A stretch of 64,000 nt of DNA from Synechococcus sp. PCC 7335. GTDB taxonomy: Bacteria; Cyanobacteriota; Cyanobacteriia; Phormidesmidales; Phormidesmidaceae. A model generated the notes under the pieces. That model was given only the letters and a program-made list of their open reading frames with translations, was not told where the DNA came from and did not search any database. Shown piece by piece: positions 45,667 through 55,183 of this stretch. The stretch lies in assembly GCF_000155595.1 (NCBI RefSeq), contig NZ_DS989904.1:2481290-2545289 (forward strand). The letters run 5' to 3'. The number at the start of each line of letters is the position of its first letter. Within the stretch, counting starts at the first letter, position 1. The position numbers and the translations under genes were made by a program.

Positions 45667-46557
45667 GTGGCTGGGTTGCGTGTGATCGCGCTTCTAGAGG
45701 GCAAAGTAGAAAATTGGGCGAAGAAAAGGGATGCGTGGCTACGTATTGGCTTTTTTCTTTTTGTACTAGGGTTAGTTTGGTTGCCTTTCGGCGCCGTTGT
45801 TTATCTCCCTAATAGCTGGCTATGGGGATCAGATACTGCTGAGATTGCGGTCCTAGCACTGCTATATATCGGCTTTTTGCTGGGTCTGTCTCCTTGGGGC
45901 AGGCGCATTCATGCTTGGCAGCATCCATTTCAGCGCTGCGGTCTAATCATTCAGGCACAAACTGGTCGCGATTTGCTGGTGGCTTTGGCTATTGGAGTGC
46001 TGGGTGTCTTTGGTCTGTTCGGAATAGAGACGCTTTTGGGTTGGGCTGTGCCTAGCTCGCCCAGTCCACGACTAGTGAGATTTATTTTTGAAGGCCTAGG
46101 AATGGCGCTGCTAGTCGGTTTTGCAGAAGAGATGCTGTTTCGAGGGTGGGTACTCGCTGAGCTAGAGAAAGATTACAGCTCATCGAGTGCGCTGTGGATG
46201 AGTGCTCTTTTCTTTGCAGCGACGCATTTTATCAAGCCATGGACTGAGATTATGCGGACGCTTCCGCAGTTTTTGGGGTTGGTGTTATTGGGTATGGCTT
46301 TGGTATGGGCAAGGCGATCGCCCACGGGTGTCAAAGGGCAGCAGACAACTCGCTTAGGCTATCCAATCGGCCTACATGCTGGATTGATCTGGGGATACTA
46401 CATCGTGAATGTGGGTGGTCTAAGCGAATATACAAACCGCGTCCCAGAATGGATCACAGGAATTGATCGCAACCCGCTTGCCGGGTTAATGGGTCTGATT
46501 TTACTGGGATTGATTGCTAGAGAGTTTGCTAAAACCGCCAAGGAAGACACAGCATAG
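45667..46557 (+). CDS. CPBP-family intramembrane glutamic protease
   Basis: This 296-residue membrane protein has about seven helices and the ABI/CPBP motifs EEMLFRGW (EExxxR), FFAATHF (FxxxH) and the last His in GLHAGLIWGYY. Family members act as intramembrane proteases (Rce1-like) or in bacteriocin self-protection. It starts with GTG at 45667, seven bases after clpS. Substrate unknown. Confidence 0.87.
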   Translation: MAGLRVIALLEGKVENWAKKRDAWLRIGFFLFVLGLVWLPFGAVVYLPNSWLWGSDTAEIAVLALLYIGFLLGLSPWGRRIHAWQHPFQRCGLIIQAQTGRDLLVALAIGVLGVFGLFGIETLLGWAVPSSPSPRLVRFIFEGLGMALLVGFAEEMLFRGWVLAELEKDYSSSSALWMSALFFAATHFIKPWTEIMRTLPQFLGLVLLGMALVWARRSPTGVKGQQTTRLGYPIGLHAGLIWGYYIVNVGGLSEYTNRVPEWITGIDRNPLAGLMGLILLGLIAREFAKTAKEDTA

Positions 46558-46580
46558 AGAGGAAGACACGAACAGCGTCC

Positions 46581-47504
46581 TTAGACAGCACCTAGTACAG
46601 AGGCTAGTAGTGCCTGCTGGGCGTGCATTCGATTTTCCGCTTCGTTCCAAATGCGTGATTGTTTGCCTTCCATCACGGCTTCAGTGATCTCTTCACCCCG
46701 ATGAGCCGGCAGACAGTGCAGCACGATTGCACTCTTATCGGCGATCGCCAAAGCAGATTCGTTTATCTGATAAGGCTCAAACGCAGGAATGCGCGTTTCG
46801 GCCAAGTCTTCTTGTCCCATACTGGCCCAAACATCGGTATAGAGCGCATGGGCTCCTTCAGCTGCCGCTCTAGGATCGCTAGTGACGATAACTTCGCTAC
46901 GGCCCTGGGCGATCGCTTCAGCCTTTTTCACGATGGTTTCATCTGGTTCATAGCCTGCTGGCGTGGCGACCCGAATGTTCATCCCGACAAGCGCGCAACC
47001 CAGGATCAATGAATGTGCAACGTTGTTGCCATCCCCTAGATATGTCATCGTCAGCCCGGCTAGCTGCTTAAACTCTTCTTGGACAGTTTGTAGATCTGCC
47101 AATATTTGGCAAGGATGCTCTAGATCAGTAAGGGCATTAATGATGGGGATATCAGCATGATGAGCAAATTCTTCTACTTCAGCTTGGTCGAAGGTACGAA
47201 TAGCAAGCACATCTAGATAGCGATCGAGCACGCGAGCAGTGTCAGCGGTGGGTTCGCCTCTGCCGATTTGCGTGAGGTTGGCATTGAGATCAATCACCTG
47301 TCCACCTAGCTTATACATAGCAGCAGTAAAGCTGACACGGGTTCTAGTGGAAGCTTTTCTAAAAACAAGTCCTAGAATTCTTTGGGGGCACTGTGGGGTG
47401 ATTTCTCTAGATTTTATTTTGGCAGCAGTGGTCAGCAGATACTGCATTTCATCTGGTGTGAGATCTGTGAGGCTGAGAAGATTTCTACCCTGGAGTGCTG
47501 CCAT
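46581..47504 (-). CDS. argF: Ornithine carbamoyltransferase
   Basis: ArgF joins ornithine and carbamoyl phosphate to give citrulline in arginine synthesis. The 307-residue product has STRTRVSF (carbamoyl phosphate site), HPCQILADLQT, the LGDGNNVAHSL block and HCLPAHRGEEIT (ornithine site). I chose the ATG at 47502-47504 with the normal N-terminus MAALQGRNLLSL; the open frame runs 55 codons further but that part is not conserved. Confidence 0.96.
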   Translation of the reverse strand: MAALQGRNLLSLTDLTPDEMQYLLTTAAKIKSREITPQCPQRILGLVFRKASTRTRVSFTAAMYKLGGQVIDLNANLTQIGRGEPTADTARVLDRYLDVLAIRTFDQAEVEEFAHHADIPIINALTDLEHPCQILADLQTVQEEFKQLAGLTMTYLGDGNNVAHSLILGCALVGMNIRVATPAGYEPDETIVKKAEAIAQGRSEVIVTSDPRAAAEGAHALYTDVWASMGQEDLAETRIPAFEPYQINESALAIADKSAIVLHCLPAHRGEEITEAVMEGKQSRIWNEAENRMHAQQALLASVLGAV

Positions 47505-47729
47505 GGAGGTTTCCTTCGGTGTGTGATGTGGGCTATTGGTATTGTGAGCTTTTGAATGTATTACTTTAGCGGGTGGGGTTAGTGAGTTTGCGCAAAGTAA
47601 AAAACTATCAGATGTTTTGTGAGAGGGAAAGGGGTCAGGAACGATGAATGAGGAATGATGAGTGATCAATTGAGTGATAAATTTGTGTGCTCAATGAGGA
47701 CTAGTCAGTGATAAGTAGGAGAGGTTGCA

Positions 47730-48350
47730 GTGGGCGTGTATTCGAGCGTGATTTTTCCTCGGCTGATGGAGCTATCGATGTCGTCGGAGTCAATGACGGG
47801 CTATCGACAGCAGCTCTTGGCCAAGGTATCGGGAAATGTTCTAGAAATTGGCTTTGGGACAGGACTGAATTTGCCCCACTATCCAGAGACGGTAAATGCT
47901 TTGACGACAGTGGAGCCGAATGAAGGTATGAATGCGATCGCACAAAAAAGAATCGAGGCTAGCCCAATCAACGTCAACACTACTTCGCTGAATGGTGAAG
48001 CCCTTTGCTTACCCGACGAAAGCTTTGACAATGTCGTTTGCACTTGGACACTGTGCAGCATTCCCAACGCTGAAAAAGCACTCAGCGAGGTTTACCGAGT
48101 ACTCAAATCAGGTGGCAAATTTTTCTTTATTGAGCATGGGCTCAGCGATGAGCAGACCATCCAGACCTGGCAAAACAGACTAACGCCTATTCAGAGAATC
48201 GTCGGCAGTGGCTGCCGTCTCAATCGCAAAATTGATCAGCTAGTTGCTGACGTCTTTGATGAGGTCGCTGTTGAAGAATTTTATGCAGACAATTTACCGA
48301 AGATAATGGGCTATTTCTATCAGGGCATAGCTACCAAAAAACAATCGTGA
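47730..48350 (+). CDS. SAM-dependent methyltransferase, class I
   Basis: This 206-residue methyltransferase has the SAM-binding motif VLEIGFGTGLNL (about 37-48), an acidic strand (VEPNEGM) and VVCTWTLCSI and VLKSGGKFFFIEHG. It resembles small bacterial methyltransferases of the thiol/arsenite or UbiE-like group. The substrate is unknown. It starts with GTG at 47730 after an AGGAGAGG site. Confidence 0.85.
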   Translation: MGVYSSVIFPRLMELSMSSESMTGYRQQLLAKVSGNVLEIGFGTGLNLPHYPETVNALTTVEPNEGMNAIAQKRIEASPINVNTTSLNGEALCLPDESFDNVVCTWTLCSIPNAEKALSEVYRVLKSGGKFFFIEHGLSDEQTIQTWQNRLTPIQRIVGSGCRLNRKIDQLVADVFDEVAVEEFYADNLPKIMGYFYQGIATKKQS

Positions 48351-48822
48351 AGCGATGAATTTTCTTGAGTTCTACGCATCTGTATAATCGCTGCTTAGCC
48401 TGTATCTTTGCGGTGACGATGGGCTGTTTGAAGATGATGGGCTATTTGAATAAGAGTACTTTGATAATCATCCAACTTGAATAGGTACAAGCCTGAGACA
48501 TAGAAAACCGAACACGATCACAACCATCGGTCTGTATACAGGTGGTCTGCTTCTAATTGTGTTTGCTGTGTCGCTGCTGCTACAAGCAATGGGCCTGTTC
48601 TTGATTCCAATACTGTCTATATGACCCTAATTCTGCGGCTCGTTAGCATTTGCCCTGACCCTGCGTAGGTTGCTTAGAATCTAGCAGCAACGCTATGTTC
48701 GATGCTGCCATTCGCTGTTTAGGTCAATTAGCTTAGTTCGAGCAGCTGAGTTCGATAAACTCAGCTCGATTAGCTCAGCCAACACAGCGATCGCAAACAA
48801 TATTTGCCAGGGGTAGCACTGC
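48351..48822. other. Gap with degenerate hydrophobic frame and a perfect hairpin
   Basis: These 472 bases carry no firm gene. A hydrophobic reading frame (about 48500-48624, with TGGLLLIVFAVSLLL) lacks a usable start codon and may be a decayed small membrane protein. Further right, AGCTGAGTT pairs perfectly with AACTCAGCT (48744-48766), amid several GCTGAG/CTCAGC repeats, but without a T run. Confidence 0.5.
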
Positions 48823-49308
48823 TTACTTTTTCTTGCTAGGCGGATTAAGCGCATTATCTAGTACTTCGCGAGCTGATTCAGCTTCGTCCTTAGCATCGCG
48901 ATACTTTAGATTTGTCTGGGCAAATGTCTTGAGCGTCTTGAACCCGCTGTTGAGTTCCTCGATTTGCTCTTCTTCTATCACCTCATCAGTAAAGAGTAGA
49001 TCGATTAGCTCGCGCACTTTGAGTGCTTCTTCGCGAGACCCCTGCACTTTTACCTTTAGCTTAGACAGGTTGCTGAGGGTTTGCACTGCATCGACAACTG
49101 CATTTTCTTCGTCGGTAGGTTCGGTCTTAGGTTCTTTCACTTCGATAAATTCCTTTGGGTTGAAACCGTCGTCAAGCTCGGTGGGAAGTTCTCCTTCATC
49201 AAGAAGTGCTATAAGCTGATCCATGGCCTTTTCACGAGCTTTGTTTGAGTCGCGACCAGGAACATCGATTAAGACTTCTGGACTTTGAGCAAGCGTATAT
49301 TGAACCAT
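48823..49308 (-). CDS. Acidic hypothetical protein, 161 residues
   Basis: I do not recognise this protein. It is strongly acidic and predicted to be helical, with Glu/Asp-rich stretches (PKTEPTDEENAVVDAVQTL; DEVIEEEQIEELN) and a basic C-terminal KKK. The N-terminus (MVQYTLAQSPEVLIDVPGRD) lacks a signal. It looks cytoplasmic. Similar small acidic proteins are common in cyanobacteria. It is a single-gene unit. Confidence 0.75.
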   Translation of the reverse strand: MVQYTLAQSPEVLIDVPGRDSNKAREKAMDQLIALLDEGELPTELDDGFNPKEFIEVKEPKTEPTDEENAVVDAVQTLSNLSKLKVKVQGSREEALKVRELIDLLFTDEVIEEEQIEELNSGFKTLKTFAQTNLKYRDAKDEAESAREVLDNALNPPSKKK

Positions 49309-49636
49309 AATTCCCAGGTAGTAATCTTGTACTGTTATTTTAGCGGATGAGGTTAAAAGTCATGAACTAGATTTTCTAGCTTGATTGGCTGCTATCAAGC
49401 GATTGGCCATGGTGATACTTAGTACGCCTTTTCGCGCTGATATGCAAGCAGTCCGTTTAAAAAACGTTCAGGTTGCCGGGCACATTTTGCACAAGAATTG
49501 TCTAGGAATGCCTTAGCCACTTTTTTCTGATCGTTTTTCTGTTCAAAGATGATGTTACAAAAAGCTGGCTGGGCTATCTAGAAGATAACTAGATACATCT
49601 ACTCAGTTCTGCTGCTGATCTTTTGTTGTCTTCGAT
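49309..49636. other. Divergent promoter region
   Basis: These 328 bases separate the acidic hypothetical gene and the secreted SGNH-like gene, which point away from each other. Both promoters should be here. No gene or strong hairpin is seen. Confidence 0.45.
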
Positions 49637-50848
49637 ATGTGTCTGGTTATGGCCAATTCAGTTGCGTCGAATAATATGCATTCTACGCGTTTGCTAAGGA
49701 AATTCGGGATGATTTTATTGAGTGCTGGCCTATGCGGCATCGGGTTGATGACCGCAGCAATTGCTCAGATAGGATCACCTTCTACTATCAAGCAAACACC
49801 TGCTTTAGATCTACAGCCGCGATCGCCAGGAGATGTCCGAGCTATACCTGCAGTGCCTAGATCTGGAGCATTGAGCAGTTTTCCCTCGCTGGGCAGCACA
49901 GTGTTTGATGCACAGCTAGCTGGCTATCGCTCTTATCTAGAAACAATAGGAACGCCAGATATTCTGATTGTGGGTAGTTCACGATCCCTGCAGGGAATCG
50001 ATCCAACAGAGCTCCGCTATCAGCTGTCTCTGCAGGGCGCTGACGATGTAAAAGTGTATAACTTCAGTGTGAACGGGGCGACGGCGCAAGTTGTGAATTT
50101 TGTGGTAAGTGAGCTATTGCCAGGAGCGCTGCCTAAGATGATTGTCTGGGGAGACGGATCGAGAGCTTTTAATGATGGTAGACGCGATCGCACTTGGGAA
50201 AGTCTAATCGCCTCCCCTGGCTACCAGGCTGTACAAAGCGGAGAAAAACCGACTATCGCGAATGAGTCTGAAGCGCTTACTTCAGATCTAGAACCAGGTC
50301 AAGCGTTAGATCTAGAAACAATGAAAACTGAGCCAGAGAGCGATGGACAAGGCCTTACTGACTCAAAGATAAGGACAGGGATAAGTACAGGTGAGATTGA
50401 CCGCTTTGGATTTTCTGCGGTGAGCGATCGCTTCAATCCAGTTGTCTATTATCAGGAGTTTACCAATATTCAAGGACAATATGACGAAGCCTATTCTCCG
50501 TTTGTGCTAGAAGGAAGCCAAGCGGACGCACTAGGTCAGCTCGCAACTTTTTTAGAACAGCGAGGTTCGCACCTATTTTTTGTAAATCTGCCGCTCAGCG
50601 ATAGTTATCTAGATGCGTATCGACTCAATTATGAGACCCAGTTCCAAGATTTTTTGGTAGTGCAGAGCGATCGCTATCGCTTTCAGGTGATAGATTTGCT
50701 AACTCAATGGCTGTCTCAGCCGGAGTTGTTTGCTGATCCTAGTCATATCAATCGATACGGAGCAGCTGTAATTGGCCAAGAGCTTGCCAGAAACCCTAAC
50801 TTTCTTCTCACCATCGGCTCAACTGACGCAGCGACAACCCCTCGATAG
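49637..50848 (+). CDS. Secreted SGNH/GDSL-like protein
   Basis: This 403-residue protein has a signal sequence (hydrophobic core near 25-42, ending MTAAIAQ, a likely cut site) and an SGNH-hydrolase-like layout. The block with ILIVGSSRSLQGIDP is the Ser site, NFSVNGATAQVVN is the Asn/Gly block, and ADPSHINRYGAAVIG carries the C-terminal Asp/His pair. Such proteins are often envelope esterases or polysaccharide-modifying enzymes. Alternative starts lie at 49649 and 49676. Its stop codon sits in the first copy of a 25-bp tandem repeat. Confidence 0.72.
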   Translation: MCLVMANSVASNNMHSTRLLRKFGMILLSAGLCGIGLMTAAIAQIGSPSTIKQTPALDLQPRSPGDVRAIPAVPRSGALSSFPSLGSTVFDAQLAGYRSYLETIGTPDILIVGSSRSLQGIDPTELRYQLSLQGADDVKVYNFSVNGATAQVVNFVVSELLPGALPKMIVWGDGSRAFNDGRRDRTWESLIASPGYQAVQSGEKPTIANESEALTSDLEPGQALDLETMKTEPESDGQGLTDSKIRTGISTGEIDRFGFSAVSDRFNPVVYYQEFTNIQGQYDEAYSPFVLEGSQADALGQLATFLEQRGSHLFFVNLPLSDSYLDAYRLNYETQFQDFLVVQSDRYRFQVIDLLTQWLSQPELFADPSHINRYGAAVIGQELARNPNFLLTIGSTDAATTPR

Positions 50849-50885
50849 AACTTTCTATATAACCCCTCGATAGAACTTTCTATAT
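50836..50885. repeat. 25-bp perfect tandem duplication at a gene end
   Basis: The unit AACCCCTCGATAGAACTTTC plus TATAT occurs twice head to tail with no change. The first copy carries the TAG stop of the SGNH-like gene, so the second lies just outside it. The perfect match suggests a recent duplication. Confidence 0.93.
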
Positions 50886-51340
50886 AACTATTAGTCATCC
50901 TCAAATCATGTTCAGGTCCTATTGAGCGTTTGATATGAGCGTTCAACAAAAGAGCAAACAGAATCAATTCTCACAGCAGCGCTAAGCTACGATATTCTTA
51001 CGGCAACCCTAAACTACGACAACCGACAATTAAAAACCTATCAAACTGTTGTCTAGATCACAGCACCATGTTTTTAAGCCTTCTATATTTACCTCAACGT
51101 TACGACCAGAAAGCGCTGTTCAACGCTAGTGAAAATCACATTCTGGCCGATGCGTCTCTTGGAACATTAGCTTTATAGAAGATAGTTCTAGAGGCCATTC
51201 TTCCAAGGTTTTAAACAGAAGCTTCTAAAGGCGTTATAGAAACAACATTTAATCATTCATGGAACCCTCGGGCTCAGCTACTGCTGGGCTTCTTTTTTGT
51301 CTGCTATCCGGCCTAAACCTTCTGGCTTAGATCTTCTGAT
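50849..51340. other. Gap with orphan terminator, possible small RNA
   Basis: These 492 bases hold no protein gene. A clear rightward intrinsic terminator at 51270-51298 stands about 420 bases beyond the nearest rightward gene. This is far for an mRNA end, so a small RNA transcribed rightward in this gap is possible. Confidence 0.5.
51270..51298 (+). terminator. Orphan intrinsic terminator
   Basis: GCTCAGC pairs with GCTGGGC (one G-T pair) around a four-base loop, followed by TTC and six T. It lies in the plus direction, while the gene to its right is on the minus strand. Confidence 0.8.
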
Positions 51341-52354
51341 CTAAACCTTTTGAGCGATGATCGTCCGATGACGAGGACTATTGGCAACGATACGCGGTGC
51401 AGAAAATCCAGCGTCTTGAAAAACTTGATTCATATCCAAGGAAAAATACTGATCTAAGTAGGGTTCTGTGCTTTTGAGTAGCGTAAACACATAGGGTGGG
51501 AGCTCGCGATAGATTTTACTGGCTGGATTCATATCCATGATGGCAAAGTGCCCGCCTGGGCGAACCAACCGATTTGCTTCGGCGATGATGTCTTTAGCCG
51601 CAGAGCTGGGCAGCTCATGAAAGACTAGGAACGCGGAAACTAAGTCTGCAGAACTTGCATCTAGCCCTGTATTTTCAGCCGCCGCGTGCTTCCAATGAAC
51701 AGATCCAGTCTTCTCTAGCTGCTTTAGTCGGTATTGGCCTACCGCTAAGAAATAAGGCGAGAGTTCAATCCCAGTGACCCGGGCGTTCGGAAAGGCTTCT
51801 CCAATAGCTACGCTGCTCATGCCAATACCACATCCCAAGTCAACAATGTCTTTAGGAGTTTCCGCTGATATCTCGTCGAAATACTCCTTCAAAATCTGGT
51901 GATAGCTAGCTCGTAAACTTTTATCCCCGTTGATGCCTGAGCGTTCATCCGTCCAAATTTGGGCATGTACAGCTCGCGCAGCCGCATCAACTTCCATTGC
52001 CGGCAGCCATCCTAGATTACCTTCGTCATAGGCATGAAACTTGGTGGTGTAATAAGGTGGGTAGTCAATAGTCGGATCTGCGATCGCTCTTAGCTCTTCC
52101 TCCCAAATTGGATTGATCTTTTCCCTTGCTAGCTGGCCTGCTGGTAGCGGGCTTGAGCTTTGCGCAGATTCATCACTTCGCCTCTCTAGTTCCTTGACCT
52201 CATCTCGCCAATACACTCCGATTGTTTCCGCTCGGTCCATCATCATCTTGCGAGCTCTTTGCCTGGCAAACTTTGCTAAAGGCTTCACACTCAACAGTCC
52301 ATTGACCAAAGAGATCTTCAAAGAATCCGAGAGAGATGTCGTAGCCGTGTTCAT
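51341..52354 (-). CDS. SAM-dependent methyltransferase
   Basis: This 337-residue protein has a class I methyltransferase domain in its middle: DIVDLGCGIGMSSVAIGEAF (SAM loop), ARVTGIELSPYFL and VRPGGHFAIMD. An N-terminal helical region of about 130 residues precedes it. I chose the ATG at 52352-52354 (MNTATTSLSDSLKISL); the frame extends 17 codons more. Proteins of this shape occur in cyanobacteria, but the substrate is unknown. Confidence 0.83.
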   Translation of the reverse strand: MNTATTSLSDSLKISLVNGLLSVKPLAKFARQRARKMMMDRAETIGVYWRDEVKELERRSDESAQSSSPLPAGQLAREKINPIWEEELRAIADPTIDYPPYYTTKFHAYDEGNLGWLPAMEVDAAARAVHAQIWTDERSGINGDKSLRASYHQILKEYFDEISAETPKDIVDLGCGIGMSSVAIGEAFPNARVTGIELSPYFLAVGQYRLKQLEKTGSVHWKHAAAENTGLDASSADLVSAFLVFHELPSSAAKDIIAEANRLVRPGGHFAIMDMNPASKIYRELPPYVFTLLKSTEPYLDQYFSLDMNQVFQDAGFSAPRIVANSPRHRTIIAQKV

Positions 52355-52555
52355 AGAGCAATACCTATCAGCAGCAAAGATTGAAAGTAAAAAGACCGTA
52401 AGCAAATTTTCGAAGAAACGCAGCAGCCTAGCTCACCCGTATTATCTTTACGAGCCTATCAAGTTTGGTGTTCAGTCGATAGCGAGCTGGAATAAACCCT
52501 TACAAAAAGAATTCTCAGCCATAAACGTTCAAGAAAACGTTAATTTAGGCTAATA

Positions 52556-55183
52556 ATGCTTCACGACTTCACCATGGAAAATATCTACGAGCGCCTACTC
52601 GATCAAGCTGGTCGGAAAACGTTTGAGCTACCCGGTGCCTACCCTCATTACAACCCTGATCGACCTGGTCAAGTAGAACATATTGCGCTAGACCTTGTCT
52701 TCGATGTCCCAAAGAAGAGCTACAGTGGCAGTTGCAGCGTCACTATCAAGCCAGTTGTTGATGGCGTTAGCAGCCTCACGATGGACGCTGTAGATCTCAA
52801 CATCAAGTCCGTCAAAGTCGGCAAGATTAAGCAATCGTTTGACTACGACGGCCAGCAGCTAAAAGTCGTGCTTAAAACCCCGACAACCGCAGACAAATCC
52901 TTCACATTGACCATTGATTACGCCGTCGAAAATCCACAGCGTGGCCTCTACTTTGTCGGTCCAGATCAGCACTATCCTGACAAACCCACTCAGATCTGGA
53001 CTCAAGGAGAAGATGAAGATTCCCGTTTTTGGTTCCCTTGCTTTGATTATCCAGGGCAGCTTGCTACCTCTGAGATTCGCGCTCAGGTCCCTCAGAAATT
53101 CAAAGTAGTTTCTAATGGTGAACTGGTCTCTACGAAGAGCAAAGGCACCAACACGATCTATCACTGGAAACTAGACAAGCCGCATCCTAGCTATCTGATG
53201 ACGCTAGCGATTGGCGAATTCGATGAGATTGAAGATGAATGGCAAGGCAGACCTGTTCGCTACTTTTTTGAGCAAGGGCGCGAGGTAGAGGCCAAGCTAA
53301 CGATGGGCAAAACGCCTCAAATGCTAGATGCACTTAGCAGTTGGTTCGGCTACACTTACCCGTTCTCCAAGTACGATCAGGTGTGCGTTAGCGACTTTAT
53401 CTTTGGTGGTATGGAGAACACCACTACCACGCTGCTAACCGATCGCTGCCTAATCGATCAAAGAGCAGCGATTGACAATCTGCGAGCTGAAACTCTGGTC
53501 GCTCACGAACTGGCTCATCAATGGTTTGGTGATTTGATTGTGATTAATCACTGGTCACAGGCATGGGTGAAAGAGGGCGCTGCTACTTATTCAGAAGTAC
53601 TGTGGATAGAAAAGACCCAAGGACAAGATGAGGCGTTTTATTACCATCTCAATCACGCTCGTGCCTACCTGAGTGAAGATAAGAGTCGCTATCGCCGCCC
53701 CCTCGTGACTCATATCTACCGCGAGGCAATTGAGCTGTACGATCGACATATCTACGAGAAAGGATCCTGTGTGTATCACATGATTCGGATGGAGCTAGGG
53801 GATGAATTATTCACTAGAGCCATGCGGACACTGTTAGAAGACAATGCGCACAGTACGGTTGAAACAGTTGATCTGCTGCGGGCCATCGATAAGGCCACCG
53901 GGCGCAATCTAAGGTTTTTGTTCGATCAATATGTGTATCGGGGAGGTCATCCTGATTATAAGGTTGGCTATAGCTGGGATAGCGATAGTAATCTAGCCAA
54001 ACTAACCGTCACTCAGACTCAGGTAGAAGATGGCAAGTCGCAGGTACAAGAAGGTCTGTTTGATCTGAAGGTGCCGATTGGATTTGGCTATCTAAAAGCG
54101 GGGGCAAAAGACACAAAGCCAGAGCTAAAGATTTTCAAGGTGCGAGTGCACGAACGAGAGCAGGCCCTGTATTTCCCGCTGGAAGCGAAACCCGACTTTG
54201 TGAGCTTTGATGTCGGCAATCATCTGCTGAAAACGGTTGAATTGGCTTACCCAATAGCAGAGCTGAAGGCACAGCTGCAGGCTGATCCTGACCCGATCTC
54301 TAGACTGTTGGCAGCCGAAGCACTGGCGAAAAAAGGAAGCTTGGAGGCTGTCGCTAGCCTAGAGCAGGCATTGAAGGATGAGCCGTTTTGGGCGGTGCGA
54401 GCAGAGGTCGCTGAACAGCTAGGTTCGGTGCAGCTAGCACAAGCAGAAGCGGCGCTGACCAAAGGGTTAAAAGACAAGCATCCAAAAGTGCGACGCGCAG
54501 TAGTCACCGCTTTAGGCAAAGTGAAAACAACAGATAGCTACAAGGCATTGAAAAGTGTGGTTGAAAAAGGGGACGAAAGCTATTACGTAGAGGCTAGTGC
54601 AGTGCGATCGCTTGGCAAAGTCGGTACGGCAACGCTTGATGGCAAGGACAAAGAAAAGAAGACTTTGAAGCTGCTAGATATGGTTCTAAAAGAGAGAGCC
54701 GGGTGGAATGAAGTGGTCAGAAGCGGGGCGATCGCCGGACTTAGCCAGTTCAAAAGCTCTGAGGCAGCGTTAGATCTGTTGCTTCCTTACACTGAGCTAG
54801 GTGTTCCACAGCCACTGAGATTAGCGGCCATTCGAGCATTGGGCACGATCTCTACTGGCCAGGAAAAAATTGCAACAGAAAAAATACTAGAGAGACTAGC
54901 GGCACTAGCAAGAGAGGATTTCTTTCTTACGCAAGTAGCTACGGTGGGCGCACTAGCTCAGATGGAAGTAAGCGGTGCGGTTGCTATTTTACGTACGCTG
55001 GCGGACCATAGCCCCGATGGACGGGTAAAACGGCGGGCAGACGAAGCGGCGCAAAAAGTGCAAAAGAAGATTGATTCGGACGGTGCGATCGCTGACTTAC
55101 GTCAAGAACTTGATGAGGTTAAACAAACTAACAAGGATCTCAAGAGCCGACTAGAAACACTAGAAGCAAAATCAAAGAACTAA
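52556..55183 (+). CDS. M1-family aminopeptidase with C-terminal HEAT repeats
   Basis: This zinc metallopeptidase is 875 residues. Zinc ligands are H317 and H321 in HELAHQ, with E318 catalytic and E340 in WVKEGAAT. The exopeptidase motif reads GGMENT instead of the usual GAMEN. After the catalytic part (to about 560), a HEAT-repeat region (about 570-830) replaces the usual C-terminal aminopeptidase domain, ending in a coiled coil (LRQELDEVKQTNKDLKSRLE). The HEAT repeats suggest a protein-binding partner. The true start could be the sixth codon later (MENIYERLL). Confidence 0.92.
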   Translation: MLHDFTMENIYERLLDQAGRKTFELPGAYPHYNPDRPGQVEHIALDLVFDVPKKSYSGSCSVTIKPVVDGVSSLTMDAVDLNIKSVKVGKIKQSFDYDGQQLKVVLKTPTTADKSFTLTIDYAVENPQRGLYFVGPDQHYPDKPTQIWTQGEDEDSRFWFPCFDYPGQLATSEIRAQVPQKFKVVSNGELVSTKSKGTNTIYHWKLDKPHPSYLMTLAIGEFDEIEDEWQGRPVRYFFEQGREVEAKLTMGKTPQMLDALSSWFGYTYPFSKYDQVCVSDFIFGGMENTTTTLLTDRCLIDQRAAIDNLRAETLVAHELAHQWFGDLIVINHWSQAWVKEGAATYSEVLWIEKTQGQDEAFYYHLNHARAYLSEDKSRYRRPLVTHIYREAIELYDRHIYEKGSCVYHMIRMELGDELFTRAMRTLLEDNAHSTVETVDLLRAIDKATGRNLRFLFDQYVYRGGHPDYKVGYSWDSDSNLAKLTVTQTQVEDGKSQVQEGLFDLKVPIGFGYLKAGAKDTKPELKIFKVRVHEREQALYFPLEAKPDFVSFDVGNHLLKTVELAYPIAELKAQLQADPDPISRLLAAEALAKKGSLEAVASLEQALKDEPFWAVRAEVAEQLGSVQLAQAEAALTKGLKDKHPKVRRAVVTALGKVKTTDSYKALKSVVEKGDESYYVEASAVRSLGKVGTATLDGKDKEKKTLKLLDMVLKERAGWNEVVRSGAIAGLSQFKSSEAALDLLLPYTELGVPQPLRLAAIRALGTISTGQEKIATEKILERLAALAREDFFLTQVATVGALAQMEVSGAVAILRTLADHSPDGRVKRRADEAAQKVQKKIDSDGAIADLRQELDEVKQTNKDLKSRLETLEAKSKN

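Noticed and set aside
47505-47669. N-terminal extension of argF
   Set aside because: The 55 added residues are rich in His, Ser and Pro and do not match ornithine carbamoyltransferases; MAALQGRNL is the normal start.
48500-48624. Hydrophobic reading frame resembling a small membrane protein
   Set aside because: An in-frame stop lies just upstream and there is no ATG, GTG or TTG before the hydrophobic part, so it cannot be translated as a normal small gene. I kept it only as a note.
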